From DAMCZI01 sp032095175 (GTDB lineage: Bacteria > Bacillota > Clostridia > Clostridiales > Caloramatoraceae), in the NCBI GenBank assembly GCA_032095175.1, contig DAMCZI010000091.1, forward strand, positions 1-6,568: a stretch of 6,568 nt of DNA, given 5' to 3'. This document shows positions 1-5,363 of the stretch, piece by piece (within the stretch, counting starts at the first letter, position 1; each line of letters begins with the position of its first letter). The position numbers were made by a program, and so were the translations under genes. Under the pieces are notes generated by a model. That model searched no databases, had not been told where the DNA came from, and saw only the letters and a program-made list of their open reading frames with translations.

Positions 1-152
1 TGCTAGAGGGAGAAGTTCCGAGCCCAATTAATCCTCCTCCAGGATGTAGATTTAAGGGCAGATGCAGATATGCAAAGCCAATATGCTCAGAACAGATGCC
101 AGTATTAAAGGAAGTTGAAAAGGATCATTTTGTTGCTTGTCACTTATATTAA
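1..152 (+). CDS. Peptide ABC transporter ATP-binding protein, C-terminal fragment (OppD/OppF family)
   Basis: Only the last 49 codons are in the window, read in frame from base 3 to the TAA at 150-152. They hold the C-terminal extension specific to oligopeptide/dipeptide importer ATPases: the sequence SPINPPPGCRFKGRC, then a second Cys pair ending in HFVACHLY. The four cysteines are spaced C-x5-C-x6-C-x17-C, and in some OppD-type proteins this cluster binds an iron-sulfur centre. The protein acts on the inner face of the membrane and powers uptake of peptides or related solutes. The nucleotide-binding domain lies upstream, outside the window, so I cannot tell OppD from OppF or assign a substrate. 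It appears to be the last gene of its operon, because a strong terminator follows 6 bases after the stop. Confidence 0.9.
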   Translation, partial: LEGEVPSPINPPPGCRFKGRCRYAKPICSEQMPVLKEVEKDHFVACHLY

Positions 153-158
153 TAGAAC

Positions 159-190
159 AAAAAACGGATATGCAAATATCCGTTTTTTAT
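159..190 (+). terminator. Intrinsic terminator of the peptide transporter operon
   Basis: Bases 159-170 (AAAAAACGGATA) pair perfectly with 177-188 (TATCCGTTTTTT) around a 6-nt loop. The right arm ends in a run of six T's followed by ATT. It sits just after the transporter stop codon. The A-tract on the left arm means it could also work on the opposite strand. Confidence 0.9.
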
Positions 191-228
191 TGCTCTAAGG
201 CGTATTAAAGAAAATAGTATAATAATAT

Positions 229-272
229 ACCCCCTTGGAATAATAAAATAATAAATCCAGGGGGTGTTTTTT
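229..272 (+). promoter_or_regulatory. Hairpin covering the spore-gene ribosome binding site, followed by T6
   Basis: Bases 229-239 (ACCCCCTTGGA) pair with 256-265 (TCCAGGGGGT): ten base pairs with one bulged T at 235 and a 16-nt A/T-only loop. The right arm contains the Shine-Dalgarno sequence (AGGGGGTG, 259-266) of the gene starting at 273. Six T's (267-272) follow directly, ending at the ATG. The structure could therefore hide the ribosome binding site, act as an intrinsic terminator or attenuator, or both. The pairing is seen in the sequence; the regulatory role is inferred. Confidence 0.55.
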
Positions 273-512
273 ATGGTTGTTCCATTTAAAAAAAGAGTAA
301 AAGCTAAGATTAAGGCAAAAAAGGAACTTTCGGATGAGGAGAGGGAAAGGGAAAGGATAAAGTATGAGATAGCAGAAGAGCTAGGCTTGACTGAAAAGGT
401 TAAGGAATGTGGTTGGGAAGGTTTAACATCTGAGGAAACTGGCAGAATTGGAGGAATAATGACAAGAATGAACAAAGAAAATGGTCGAATGTGGAATAAA
501 AGGAATTCTTGA
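273..512 (+). CDS. Small acid-soluble spore protein, alpha/beta type (SspF-like)
   Basis: This 79-residue basic protein is likely a DNA-binding protein of the dormant spore. These proteins coat spore DNA, protect it from UV and heat damage, and are degraded at germination. The diagnostic parts are KYEIAEELGL (residues 30-39) and GWEGLTSEETGRIGGIMTRM (residues 47-66). They match the helix-turn-helix layout of the family, and the YE-IA bond resembles the site cut by the germination protease. The N-terminus is unusually charged: a Lys/Arg-rich stretch at 6-17, then an acidic/Arg stretch DEERERER at 21-28. I chose the ATG at 273 over an in-frame GTG at 264, because that GTG lies inside the Shine-Dalgarno sequence AGGGGGTG. 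No convincing sporulation-sigma promoter was found; a TATAAT-like box occurs at 218-223 without a good -35. Confidence 0.85.
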   Translation: MVVPFKKRVKAKIKAKKELSDEERERERIKYEIAEELGLTEKVKECGWEGLTSEETGRIGGIMTRMNKENGRMWNKRNS

Positions 513-537
513 TATAAATAGAAAAATTTGGTATAGT
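509..537 (+). promoter_or_regulatory. Sigma-A-type promoter for the tup operon
   Basis: TTGATA (509-514) and TATAGT (532-537) are separated by exactly 17 bases, matching the housekeeping consensus closely. Transcription would start near 543-545, just before the riboswitch. The -35 box overlaps the TGA stop (510-512) of the upstream spore protein gene, so the two genes are packed together but probably transcribed separately. Confidence 0.75.
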
Positions 538-548
538 AGACTGTATTA

Positions 549-632
549 AGATACTTCGAGCTGTTTCTTCTAAAGCTTATGCCATGGAGTTATAGCCAAT
601 GGGTGCAGAGGGAAACATCTGCGCCTCCCGTG
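549..632 (+). promoter_or_regulatory. Moco/Tuco-family riboswitch (molybdenum/tungsten cofactor) in the tupA leader
   Basis: The leader between promoter and tupA carries segments typical of the Moco RNA family (Rfam RF01055): TCGAGC at 556-561, GCCATGGAG at 581-589, AGCCAATGGG at 594-603, and the 3' block GCGCCTCCCG at 621-630. A hairpin pairs 602-609 (GGTGCAGA) with 618-625 (TCTGCGCC), and its GAAA tetraloop (612-615) is closed by G611-C616. CCAT (582-585) can pair with ATGG (599-602), and GGAG (586-589) with CTCC (625-628); these compete with the outer pairs of the hairpin. Known members sense molybdenum cofactor, and variants next to tungsten genes are proposed to sense tungsten cofactor (Tuco). 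Standing before tupABC, the Tuco reading is favoured. The 3' end is only a few bases from the tupA ribosome binding site (638-644), so translational control is plausible. The family assignment is from memory of the consensus, without a covariance search. Confidence 0.82.
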
Positions 633-652
633 TTTGGAAAGGAGTGTTGTGT

Positions 653-1477
653 ATGAAAAGGGTGTTTAGTGTTATCCTTGCCCTTCTAATGTCCTTTTGT
701 CTTTTTAATGGATGTGGGCAAAAGGCAGAGGAAAAAAAGGATATAATTCTTGCTACAACAACAAGTACGAGGGATTCTGGACTGCTTGATTCAACTCTTC
801 CGATTTTTACTAAGAAGACAGGCTATAAGGTAAATGTCGTATCAGTTGGAACCGGACAAGCTATTCAACTTGGAAAGGACGGAAATGCAGATGTACTTTT
901 AGTGCATGCAAAGGCAGATGAGGAGAAGTTTGTTTCAGAGGGATTTGGGGTTAAACGATATGATGTAATGTATAATGATTTTGTAATTGTAGGTCCCAAA
1001 GATGATCCTGCTGGAATCAAGAATGCATCAAGTGCTGCCGATGCTTTAAAGCTTATATCAAATGAAAAGAAGGGCTTTGTATCAAGAGGAGACGATTCTG
1101 GAACACATAAGTTTGAGAAAAAGCTTTGGAAGGCTGATGAAATTGAGCCTTCAGGAGATTGGTACATGTCTGCAGGCAAGGGTATGGGAGATGTTCTTCT
1201 TATGGCGGATGAAAAAAATGCATATACCATAGCTGATAGAGCTACATATCTTTCGATGAAGGATAAGCTTAATATCGAAATAATTTTTGAAAAAACAGGT
1301 GATCTAAAAAATCAGTATGGTGTAATACTTGTTAACCCTGAAAAATACCCAAGTATCAACAAAAAAGGTGGACAGGCTTTCATTGATTGGCTTATATCTG
1401 AAGAGGGCCAAAATATAATAGGAGAGTATGGAAAGGATAAATACGGTCAGAATTTGTTTACACCAAATGCGAAATAG
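653..1477 (+). CDS. tupA: Tungstate ABC transporter, substrate-binding lipoprotein TupA
   Basis: This 274-residue extracellular lipoprotein captures tungstate with high affinity and hands it to the TupB/TupC importer. A signal peptide (MKRVFSVILALLMSFCLF) ends in a lipobox with the lipidated Cys at residue 21 (NGC). The mature part begins with the oxyanion-binding signature TTTSTRDSG (35-43), which is the TupA-type motif. VGTGQAIQLGKDGNADVLLV follows, then RGDDSGTH (145-152) and YTIADRATYLS. The length is normal for the family. I chose the ATG at 653, which has AAAGGAG at 638-644. A longer in-frame reading from 599 would run through the riboswitch and lacks a ribosome binding site. It is the first gene of tupABC, but a 187-nt gap with a giant hairpin lies between its stop and the tupB ribosome binding site. 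Confidence 0.95.
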   Translation: MKRVFSVILALLMSFCLFNGCGQKAEEKKDIILATTTSTRDSGLLDSTLPIFTKKTGYKVNVVSVGTGQAIQLGKDGNADVLLVHAKADEEKFVSEGFGVKRYDVMYNDFVIVGPKDDPAGIKNASSAADALKLISNEKKGFVSRGDDSGTHKFEKKLWKADEIEPSGDWYMSAGKGMGDVLLMADEKNAYTIADRATYLSMKDKLNIEIIFEKTGDLKNQYGVILVNPEKYPSINKKGGQAFIDWLISEEGQNIIGEYGKDKYGQNLFTPNAK

Positions 1478-1482
1478 TAGTT

Positions 1483-1625
1483 ATAGGGCAGCCATATAGA
1501 AAGTAATAAAATTCTTTACATTCCCCCTTTTCAAACATACCTGTAAAGTTGGTTCGACTCTAGGATGTTTGAAAAGGGGGAATGTAATAGAATTTTTACT
1601 TTGTATACAGATTTGGCTGCCCTAT
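1483..1625 (+). repeat. Giant hairpin element, copy 1, between tupA and tupB
   Basis: Almost the whole tupA-tupB gap folds into one long stem. From the outside inward: 1483-1494 pairs with 1614-1625 (12 bp, perfect), 1500-1505 with 1597-1602, 1508-1514 with 1590-1596, 1516-1538 with 1565-1587 (23 bp, perfect, including CCCCC/GGGGG), and 1540-1542 with 1562-1564. The apical loop is 19 nt (1543-1561) and contains TTGGTTCGAC at 1549-1558. A related element with the same loop core and a different but paired stem occurs at 3141-3256. No open reading frame lies inside. It may protect tupA mRNA, be an RNase III site, attenuate tupBC, or be a small non-autonomous mobile element. I do not recognise the family. 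Confidence 0.85.
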
Positions 1626-1673
1626 TGATAATACATATTAGGCAATAGAAATTGTATAGTAGAGGTGGATAAA

Positions 1674-2369
1674 TTGAATGGAATCATAGGAGGTTTTGCT
1701 GGTGCTTTAAAGCTTATATTGTCCTTTGATAAAAATATATATGAAATAATAGGACTGTCCCTGTTTGTATCCATATCATCAACTATCGTTTCAAGCATAT
1801 CTGCAGTGCCTCTTGGAATTGCAATTGGAATTGGAAAATTCAAAGGGAGGGAAGTAATAATAAGGATTATTAACACCCTTATGGGACTTCCTCCTGTTCT
1901 TGCAGGATTATTAGTTTATCTACTTATCTCAAGAAAAGGTCCACTTGGATATGCAGGTATGCTTTTCACATCAACAGCGATGATTATTGCACAGGTTTTA
2001 CTGGTTTTTCCCATTGTATGTGGGTTAGTAATAAACACTTCCTGTACAAGGGGAGCAGCAGTGTATGAAACACTTTTTACATTGAATTCTAGAAAGGCAT
2101 GGATGCTTAAATACCTGATTATTGAAATGAGATATCAGATACTTGGTGCGGTTACTGCGGGATTTGGAAGAGCAATATCAGAGGTTGGAGCTATTATGCT
2201 TGTTGGAGGAAATATTGAACATAAAACAAGAACATTAACAACTTTTATAGTGCTCCAAACAGGAATGGGGAATTTTGAAGGAGCAATTGCTGCAGGAATT
2301 GTTCTTTTAATTATAGCTTGTCTTATTAATCTTTTAATTACCAAAACCGTAAGGGGAGAAAAGGTATGA
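1674..2369 (+). CDS. tupB: Tungstate ABC transporter permease TupB
   Basis: This 231-residue integral membrane protein forms the channel for tungstate delivered by TupA. About five hydrophobic segments are visible: roughly residues 24-52, 60-84, 92-118, 152-176 and 200-222. The stretch MGLPPVLAGLLVYLLISRKG is characteristic of TupB-type permeases. A cytoplasmic loop around AVYETLFTLNSRKAWMLKYL occupies the place of the EAA loop that contacts the ATPase. I chose the TTG at 1674, 5 bases after AGAGGTGG (1661-1668). The in-frame GTG at 1665 lies within that Shine-Dalgarno sequence and is unlikely to be the start. The gene's stop overlaps the tupC start (ATGA, 2366-2369), which indicates translational coupling. 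No promoter of its own is convincing, so it is probably expressed by read-through past the hairpin element. Confidence 0.93.
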   Translation: MNGIIGGFAGALKLILSFDKNIYEIIGLSLFVSISSTIVSSISAVPLGIAIGIGKFKGREVIIRIINTLMGLPPVLAGLLVYLLISRKGPLGYAGMLFTSTAMIIAQVLLVFPIVCGLVINTSCTRGAAVYETLFTLNSRKAWMLKYLIIEMRYQILGAVTAGFGRAISEVGAIMLVGGNIEHKTRTLTTFIVLQTGMGNFEGAIAAGIVLLIIACLINLLITKTVRGEKV

Positions 2370-3073
2370 AGGTTGTTATTAGGAAACTTAGAAAATATTA
2401 TGGAGAAAGAAAGATCATTGATATAGAAGAATTGATACTGGAAAATGGGATGATATATGGAATAATAGGATGTAATGGTTCTGGAAAAACTACACTTTTA
2501 AGAATTATTGCAGGTATTGATATGGAGTTTGAAGGCTCCATATGCTATGAAAGTCAGGATGGGCAGATGGTAGGGCTTGAAAAGATCAGAGATGAAGTGG
2601 TAATGCATCCTCAAAAACCATATATTTTCAATATGTCTGTCAGGAATAATGTTGAGATAGGTGTTAGAGCAAGAAAAAATGGAAACTATAAAAAAGTTGA
2701 AGCTGTAATTGATTGCTTAGGGCTTAAGACACTTGAAAAAAGAAATGCATTAAGAATATCCGGTGGGGAGGCTCAAAGAACTGCCCTTGCAAGGGTGCTT
2801 TCATTAGAACCAAAGCTTTTGATACTTGACGAGCCTACTGCCAACATTGATGTAGAAAACACAAATATTATTGAAAAAGCAATTTTAAATATGAAAAAGG
2901 ATAACAACAAAACTATTTTGATGGTTACTCACAATGTATTTCAAGCAATTCGTTTGTGTGATTATTTAATATGCTTGGAAGGTGGAAAAATTATAGAAAT
3001 GAAGGCTAAAAAGAATATTAGGGAAAGTAAAATAATTAAGGAGATTTTTGAATATAATTCAACTACTATCTAA
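2366..3073 (+). CDS. tupC: Tungstate ABC transporter ATP-binding protein TupC
   Basis: This 235-residue cytoplasmic ATPase powers tungstate import with TupB. All ABC motifs are present and intact: Walker A GCNGSGKTT (residues 35-43), Q-loop in MHPQKPYIF, signature ISGGEAQR (131-138), Walker B LLILDEPT with D155 and catalytic E156, and the switch His in MVTHN (H189). The length matches a single-domain ABC ATPase without the C-terminal regulatory (TOBE) domain often found in ModC molybdate ATPases, which fits TupC. It overlaps tupB by four bases. Substrate specificity is inferred from the operon, mainly from TupA. Confidence 0.93.
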   Translation: MKVVIRKLRKYYGERKIIDIEELILENGMIYGIIGCNGSGKTTLLRIIAGIDMEFEGSICYESQDGQMVGLEKIRDEVVMHPQKPYIFNMSVRNNVEIGVRARKNGNYKKVEAVIDCLGLKTLEKRNALRISGGEAQRTALARVLSLEPKLLILDEPTANIDVENTNIIEKAILNMKKDNNKTILMVTHNVFQAIRLCDYLICLEGGKIIEMKAKKNIRESKIIKEIFEYNSTTI

Positions 3074-3110
3074 CTAAAAATAGAATATTTATAATTTTAA
3101 AAGGATATTG

Positions 3111-3139
3111 TATTTTGTTAGAGAATATATTTATATAAT
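3111..3139 (+). promoter_or_regulatory. Possible promoter upstream of the phosphodiesterase gene
   Basis: A perfect TATAAT lies at 3134-3139. The region 17 bases upstream (TATTTT, 3111-3116) is a poor -35 box, and no extended -10 TG is present. If active, transcription would begin just at the base of the second hairpin element, making that element the gene's 5' leader. The alternative is read-through from tupC, since I see no ordinary terminator in 3074-3140. Confidence 0.35.
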
Positions 3140-3140
3140 C

Positions 3141-3256
3141 TATATAGGTTGCATTAAAATTCTTACATTTTATCTTTACAAACAGCCCTGCTACATTGGT
3201 TCGACCTTAGGATGTTTGTGAAGATGAAATGAAATAGAATTTTTGCAACGTATATA
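3141..3256 (+). repeat. Giant hairpin element, copy 2, in the leader of the phosphodiesterase gene
   Basis: It has the same architecture as the element at 1483-1625. From the outside inward: 3141-3146 pairs with 3251-3256 (TATATA), 3148-3153 with 3244-3249 (GTTGCA/TGCAAC), 3156-3162 with 3237-3243 (AAAATTC/GAATTTT, identical in copy 1), 3163-3184 with 3213-3234 (22 positions, one A-A mismatch), and 3187-3189 with 3209-3211 (CCT/AGG). The 19-nt loop (3190-3208) contains TTGGTTCGAC at 3196-3205. The middle of the main stem differs from copy 1 on both arms but still pairs. Two U.G wobbles (3171-3226 and 3177-3220) would be A-C mismatches on the other strand, which favours function as plus-strand RNA. 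It ends four bases before the ribosome binding site of the next gene. Confidence 0.8.
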
Positions 3257-3273
3257 TATAAGGAGTGGTTGGA

Positions 3274-3996
3274 TTGACTGTTAATTATGCACATAGAGGA
3301 GCAAGTGGATACTATCCTGAAAATACAATGATTTCATTTGAGAAAGCAATAGAAATGGGATGTACAGGAATAGAAACTGATGTACAGATGACAAAGGATG
3401 GGGTGCTTGTTTTAATTCATGATGAAATGGTGAATAGAACAACAGATGGTGCAGGTTTTGTAAAGGATTTTACTTACAGCGAATTAAGAAGGCTCGATGC
3501 TGGTTCCTGGTTTTCAAAGGAGTATACTAATCATAAAATACCCTCTTTGGAAGAAATACTACTTCTTGTTAAGAATACAAATATACTATTGAATATCGAG
3601 ATTAAAAGCGGAGTTATAGAGTACGAAGGAATAGAACAAAAGCTAATTGATACAGTTTATAAATACAATATGGAGAAACAGATTATTTTTTCAAGCTTTA
3701 ATCATTATTCCATGGTAAAATGCAAAGAAATTTCTAAAGAAATAAAAACAGGACTGCTTTATATGGAGGGAATTTATAAACCATGTAGATATGCAAAATT
3801 TGTAGGAGCAGATGCTCTCCATCCATATTTTTATGCCTTAAATGGAGAAATAATCAAGGAGGCAAAGGAAGAAGGACTGATGATAAATACATTTACAGTA
3901 AATGATACTAACTATATGGAGTATTTTTATCAGCTTGGAGTTGATGGAATTATAACTAACTACCCTGACAAGTTAAAAAAAATTATGGAGGGTTAA
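3274..3996 (+). CDS. ugpQ: Glycerophosphodiester phosphodiesterase, cytoplasmic (UgpQ-like)
   Basis: This 240-residue enzyme should hydrolyse glycerophosphodiesters, such as deacylated phospholipid head groups, to glycerol-3-phosphate and an alcohol. The GDPD TIM-barrel motifs are complete: AHRGASG with catalytic H7 and R8, PENT (15-18), IETDVQMTKDG with metal-binding E34 and D36, H49 in LIHDE, and E109/K111 in LNIEIKSG. The C-terminal FTVND and VDGIITNYPD motifs close the barrel. No signal peptide or membrane segment is present, and the length is that of the small cytoplasmic type. I chose the TTG at 3274, 8 bases after AAGGAG (3260-3265). An in-frame GTG at 3265 overlaps that site. It is followed after one base by an MFS transporter gene, which suggests that the transported solute is its substrate or product. 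Confidence 0.92.
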   Translation: MTVNYAHRGASGYYPENTMISFEKAIEMGCTGIETDVQMTKDGVLVLIHDEMVNRTTDGAGFVKDFTYSELRRLDAGSWFSKEYTNHKIPSLEEILLLVKNTNILLNIEIKSGVIEYEGIEQKLIDTVYKYNMEKQIIFSSFNHYSMVKCKEISKEIKTGLLYMEGIYKPCRYAKFVGADALHPYFYALNGEIIKEAKEEGLMINTFTVNDTNYMEYFYQLGVDGIITNYPDKLKKIMEG

Positions 3997-3997
3997 T

Positions 3998-5230
3998 ATG
4001 AAAAAACTGAATTACAGAAAAACATTTCTTCTTGGTTTTGGTTTCTTTGCAGTAAGTATAATGTGGTCCGTATATAATGCATTTATGCCTAAACTATTGA
4101 GTAATTTTGTTAAAAGCACTGCTCTTATAGGCTTTATAATGACGATAGACAACTATTTTGCGGTTTTTATCCAACCAACTGTTGGAGCGATGAGTGATAG
4201 GATAAATACTAAGTATGGTAAAAGGATGCCTTTTATCATGGCAGGAATGCCTCTGGCATCTATACTGATTTTATTCTTGGCGAATTACAAAAACTTTCCT
4301 ATGCTTATTATATTTTTAGTATTGACAAACCTTTCGATGAGCATTTTCCGTTCACCGGTAATAACACTTATGCCGGATATAACCTATAAGGAAAATAGAA
4401 GTAAAGCAAACGGAATCATAAATTTTATGGGCGGCATTGGTGCTGTTATTGCATATTTTATAGGTTCTAAGCTGTGGGATATGGATGAAAAATATCCCTT
4501 CTATTTAGCAGCAATTCTAATGATGGTATCTTTTATAGTATTATTTATGTTTATCAAAGAAAAACGTGATGTAATTGAATATGAAAAGTCTGATGAGAGG
4601 GTTGGACTAATAGAAGGAATAAGAGCAACAAACAATTCTAGAAATGTCATTATGCTATTGCTTGCAATCTGCAGCTGGTTTATTGCATACCAGGGCATAG
4701 AAGCCTTCTTTACCCTTTATGGTGAGAATTATTTAAGAATCAAAACAAGTGCAGCATCGTTTTCATTAACATTTATGTCAATTTCATTTTTAATATTTGC
4801 TATTCCAGCTGGTTTGATTGGTACTAAGATAAGTAAAAAAAGAGCTATCAAGATAGGTATAATTGGTCTTGTACTATGTTTTGCCTTTCTTTCTATAATT
4901 AAAGATATAAATATTATAAGAATAGTTTTTTTAGTATGTGGATTCTTCTGGGCGATGATAAATATAAACTCATATCCATATGTAACAGATATGGCGCCTA
5001 AGGGTCAGATAGGAACCTATACTGGTTTGTATTATCTTTTTTCATCAATTGCTGCGATAATATCACCACCTCTTTTGGGATTTATAATAGATATAATGGA
5101 TTATAAATATATGTTTATATATGGGACACTATTCTTTATACTTGCATTTATATTTATAAGCAGCATTAAGGGAAATGGAACAGTGCAGAATGATGATGAG
5201 AAAAACGATATAAATTATAAAGAAGTGTAA
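3998..5230 (+). CDS. MFS transporter, sugar/GPH-like type (SLC45-like)
   Basis: This 410-residue polytopic membrane protein has about twelve hydrophobic segments in two halves, split by a charged central loop near residues 187-210 (KEKRDVIEYEKSDERVG). The loop GAMSDRINTKYGKR (63-76) is the MFS motif between helices 2 and 3. Its form, with QPTVG before and MPF after, resembles the glycoside/sucrose-type transporters. The second half ends with PKGQIGTYTGLYYLFSSIAA, also typical of that group. The start ATG follows GGAGG (in the last codons of the phosphodiesterase gene), and the spacing from the upstream stop is one base, so the two are translationally linked. The substrate cannot be read from the sequence. 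A glycerophosphodiester, a sugar or a related solute is inferred from the neighbour. Confidence 0.88.
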   Translation: MKKLNYRKTFLLGFGFFAVSIMWSVYNAFMPKLLSNFVKSTALIGFIMTIDNYFAVFIQPTVGAMSDRINTKYGKRMPFIMAGMPLASILILFLANYKNFPMLIIFLVLTNLSMSIFRSPVITLMPDITYKENRSKANGIINFMGGIGAVIAYFIGSKLWDMDEKYPFYLAAILMMVSFIVLFMFIKEKRDVIEYEKSDERVGLIEGIRATNNSRNVIMLLLAICSWFIAYQGIEAFFTLYGENYLRIKTSAASFSLTFMSISFLIFAIPAGLIGTKISKKRAIKIGIIGLVLCFAFLSIIKDINIIRIVFLVCGFFWAMININSYPYVTDMAPKGQIGTYTGLYYLFSSIAAIISPPLLGFIIDIMDYKYMFIYGTLFFILAFIFISSIKGNGTVQNDDEKNDINYKEV

Positions 5231-5242
5231 GTAGATTATAAA

Positions 5243-5295
5243 GGGGTGCTGTAAAACTATTTGAAAAAGTAGTTTTACAGCACCCCATTTTGTTT
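5243..5295 (+). terminator. Intrinsic terminator between convergent genes
   Basis: Bases 5243-5259 pair perfectly with 5270-5286 over 17 bp (GGGGTGCTGTAAAACTA and its complement). Three further inner pairs are possible, closing a GAAA tetraloop at 5263-5266. ATTTTGTTT follows on the plus strand; on the minus strand the arm is followed by TTTATAAT. It lies 12 bases after the MFS gene stop and 77 bases beyond the end of the convergent minus-strand gene, so it may serve both. Confidence 0.88.
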
Positions 5296-5363
5296 GGAAA
5301 AATCTAATATTGTTTATAAAGACTACACATACCATATGATGTACAAATATAAAATTTTCTCAA

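Noticed and set aside
599..652. N-terminal extension of tupA starting at an ATG at 599
   Set aside because: It runs through the riboswitch, has no ribosome binding site, and would put 18 extra residues before a normal lipoprotein signal peptide. The ATG at 653 has AAAGGAG at proper spacing.
865..1230. Open frame on the minus strand within tupA
   Set aside because: It lies wholly opposite a well-identified gene, has no ribosome binding site or recognisable domain, and is a codon-bias shadow. The same holds for the other antisense frames inside tupB, the MFS gene and the GerMN gene.
1625..1660. Second promoter before tupB (TTGATA at 1625-1630 with TATAGT at 1655-1660)
   Set aside because: The boxes resemble the tupA promoter but are 24 bases apart, and the start point would fall on or beyond the ribosome binding site.
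1665..1673. GTG start of tupB at 1665, and the similar GTGs at 264, 3265 and minus-strand 6410
   Set aside because: In each case the GTG is part of the Shine-Dalgarno sequence itself, and an ATG or TTG lies 5-8 bases downstream at correct spacing.
1042..1719. 17-nt direct repeat TGCTTTAAAGCTTATAT at 1042-1058 and 1703-1719
   Set aside because: Both copies lie in coding sequence and encode the similar peptide ALKLI; shared AT-rich codons in a low-GC genome explain it better than a functional repeat.
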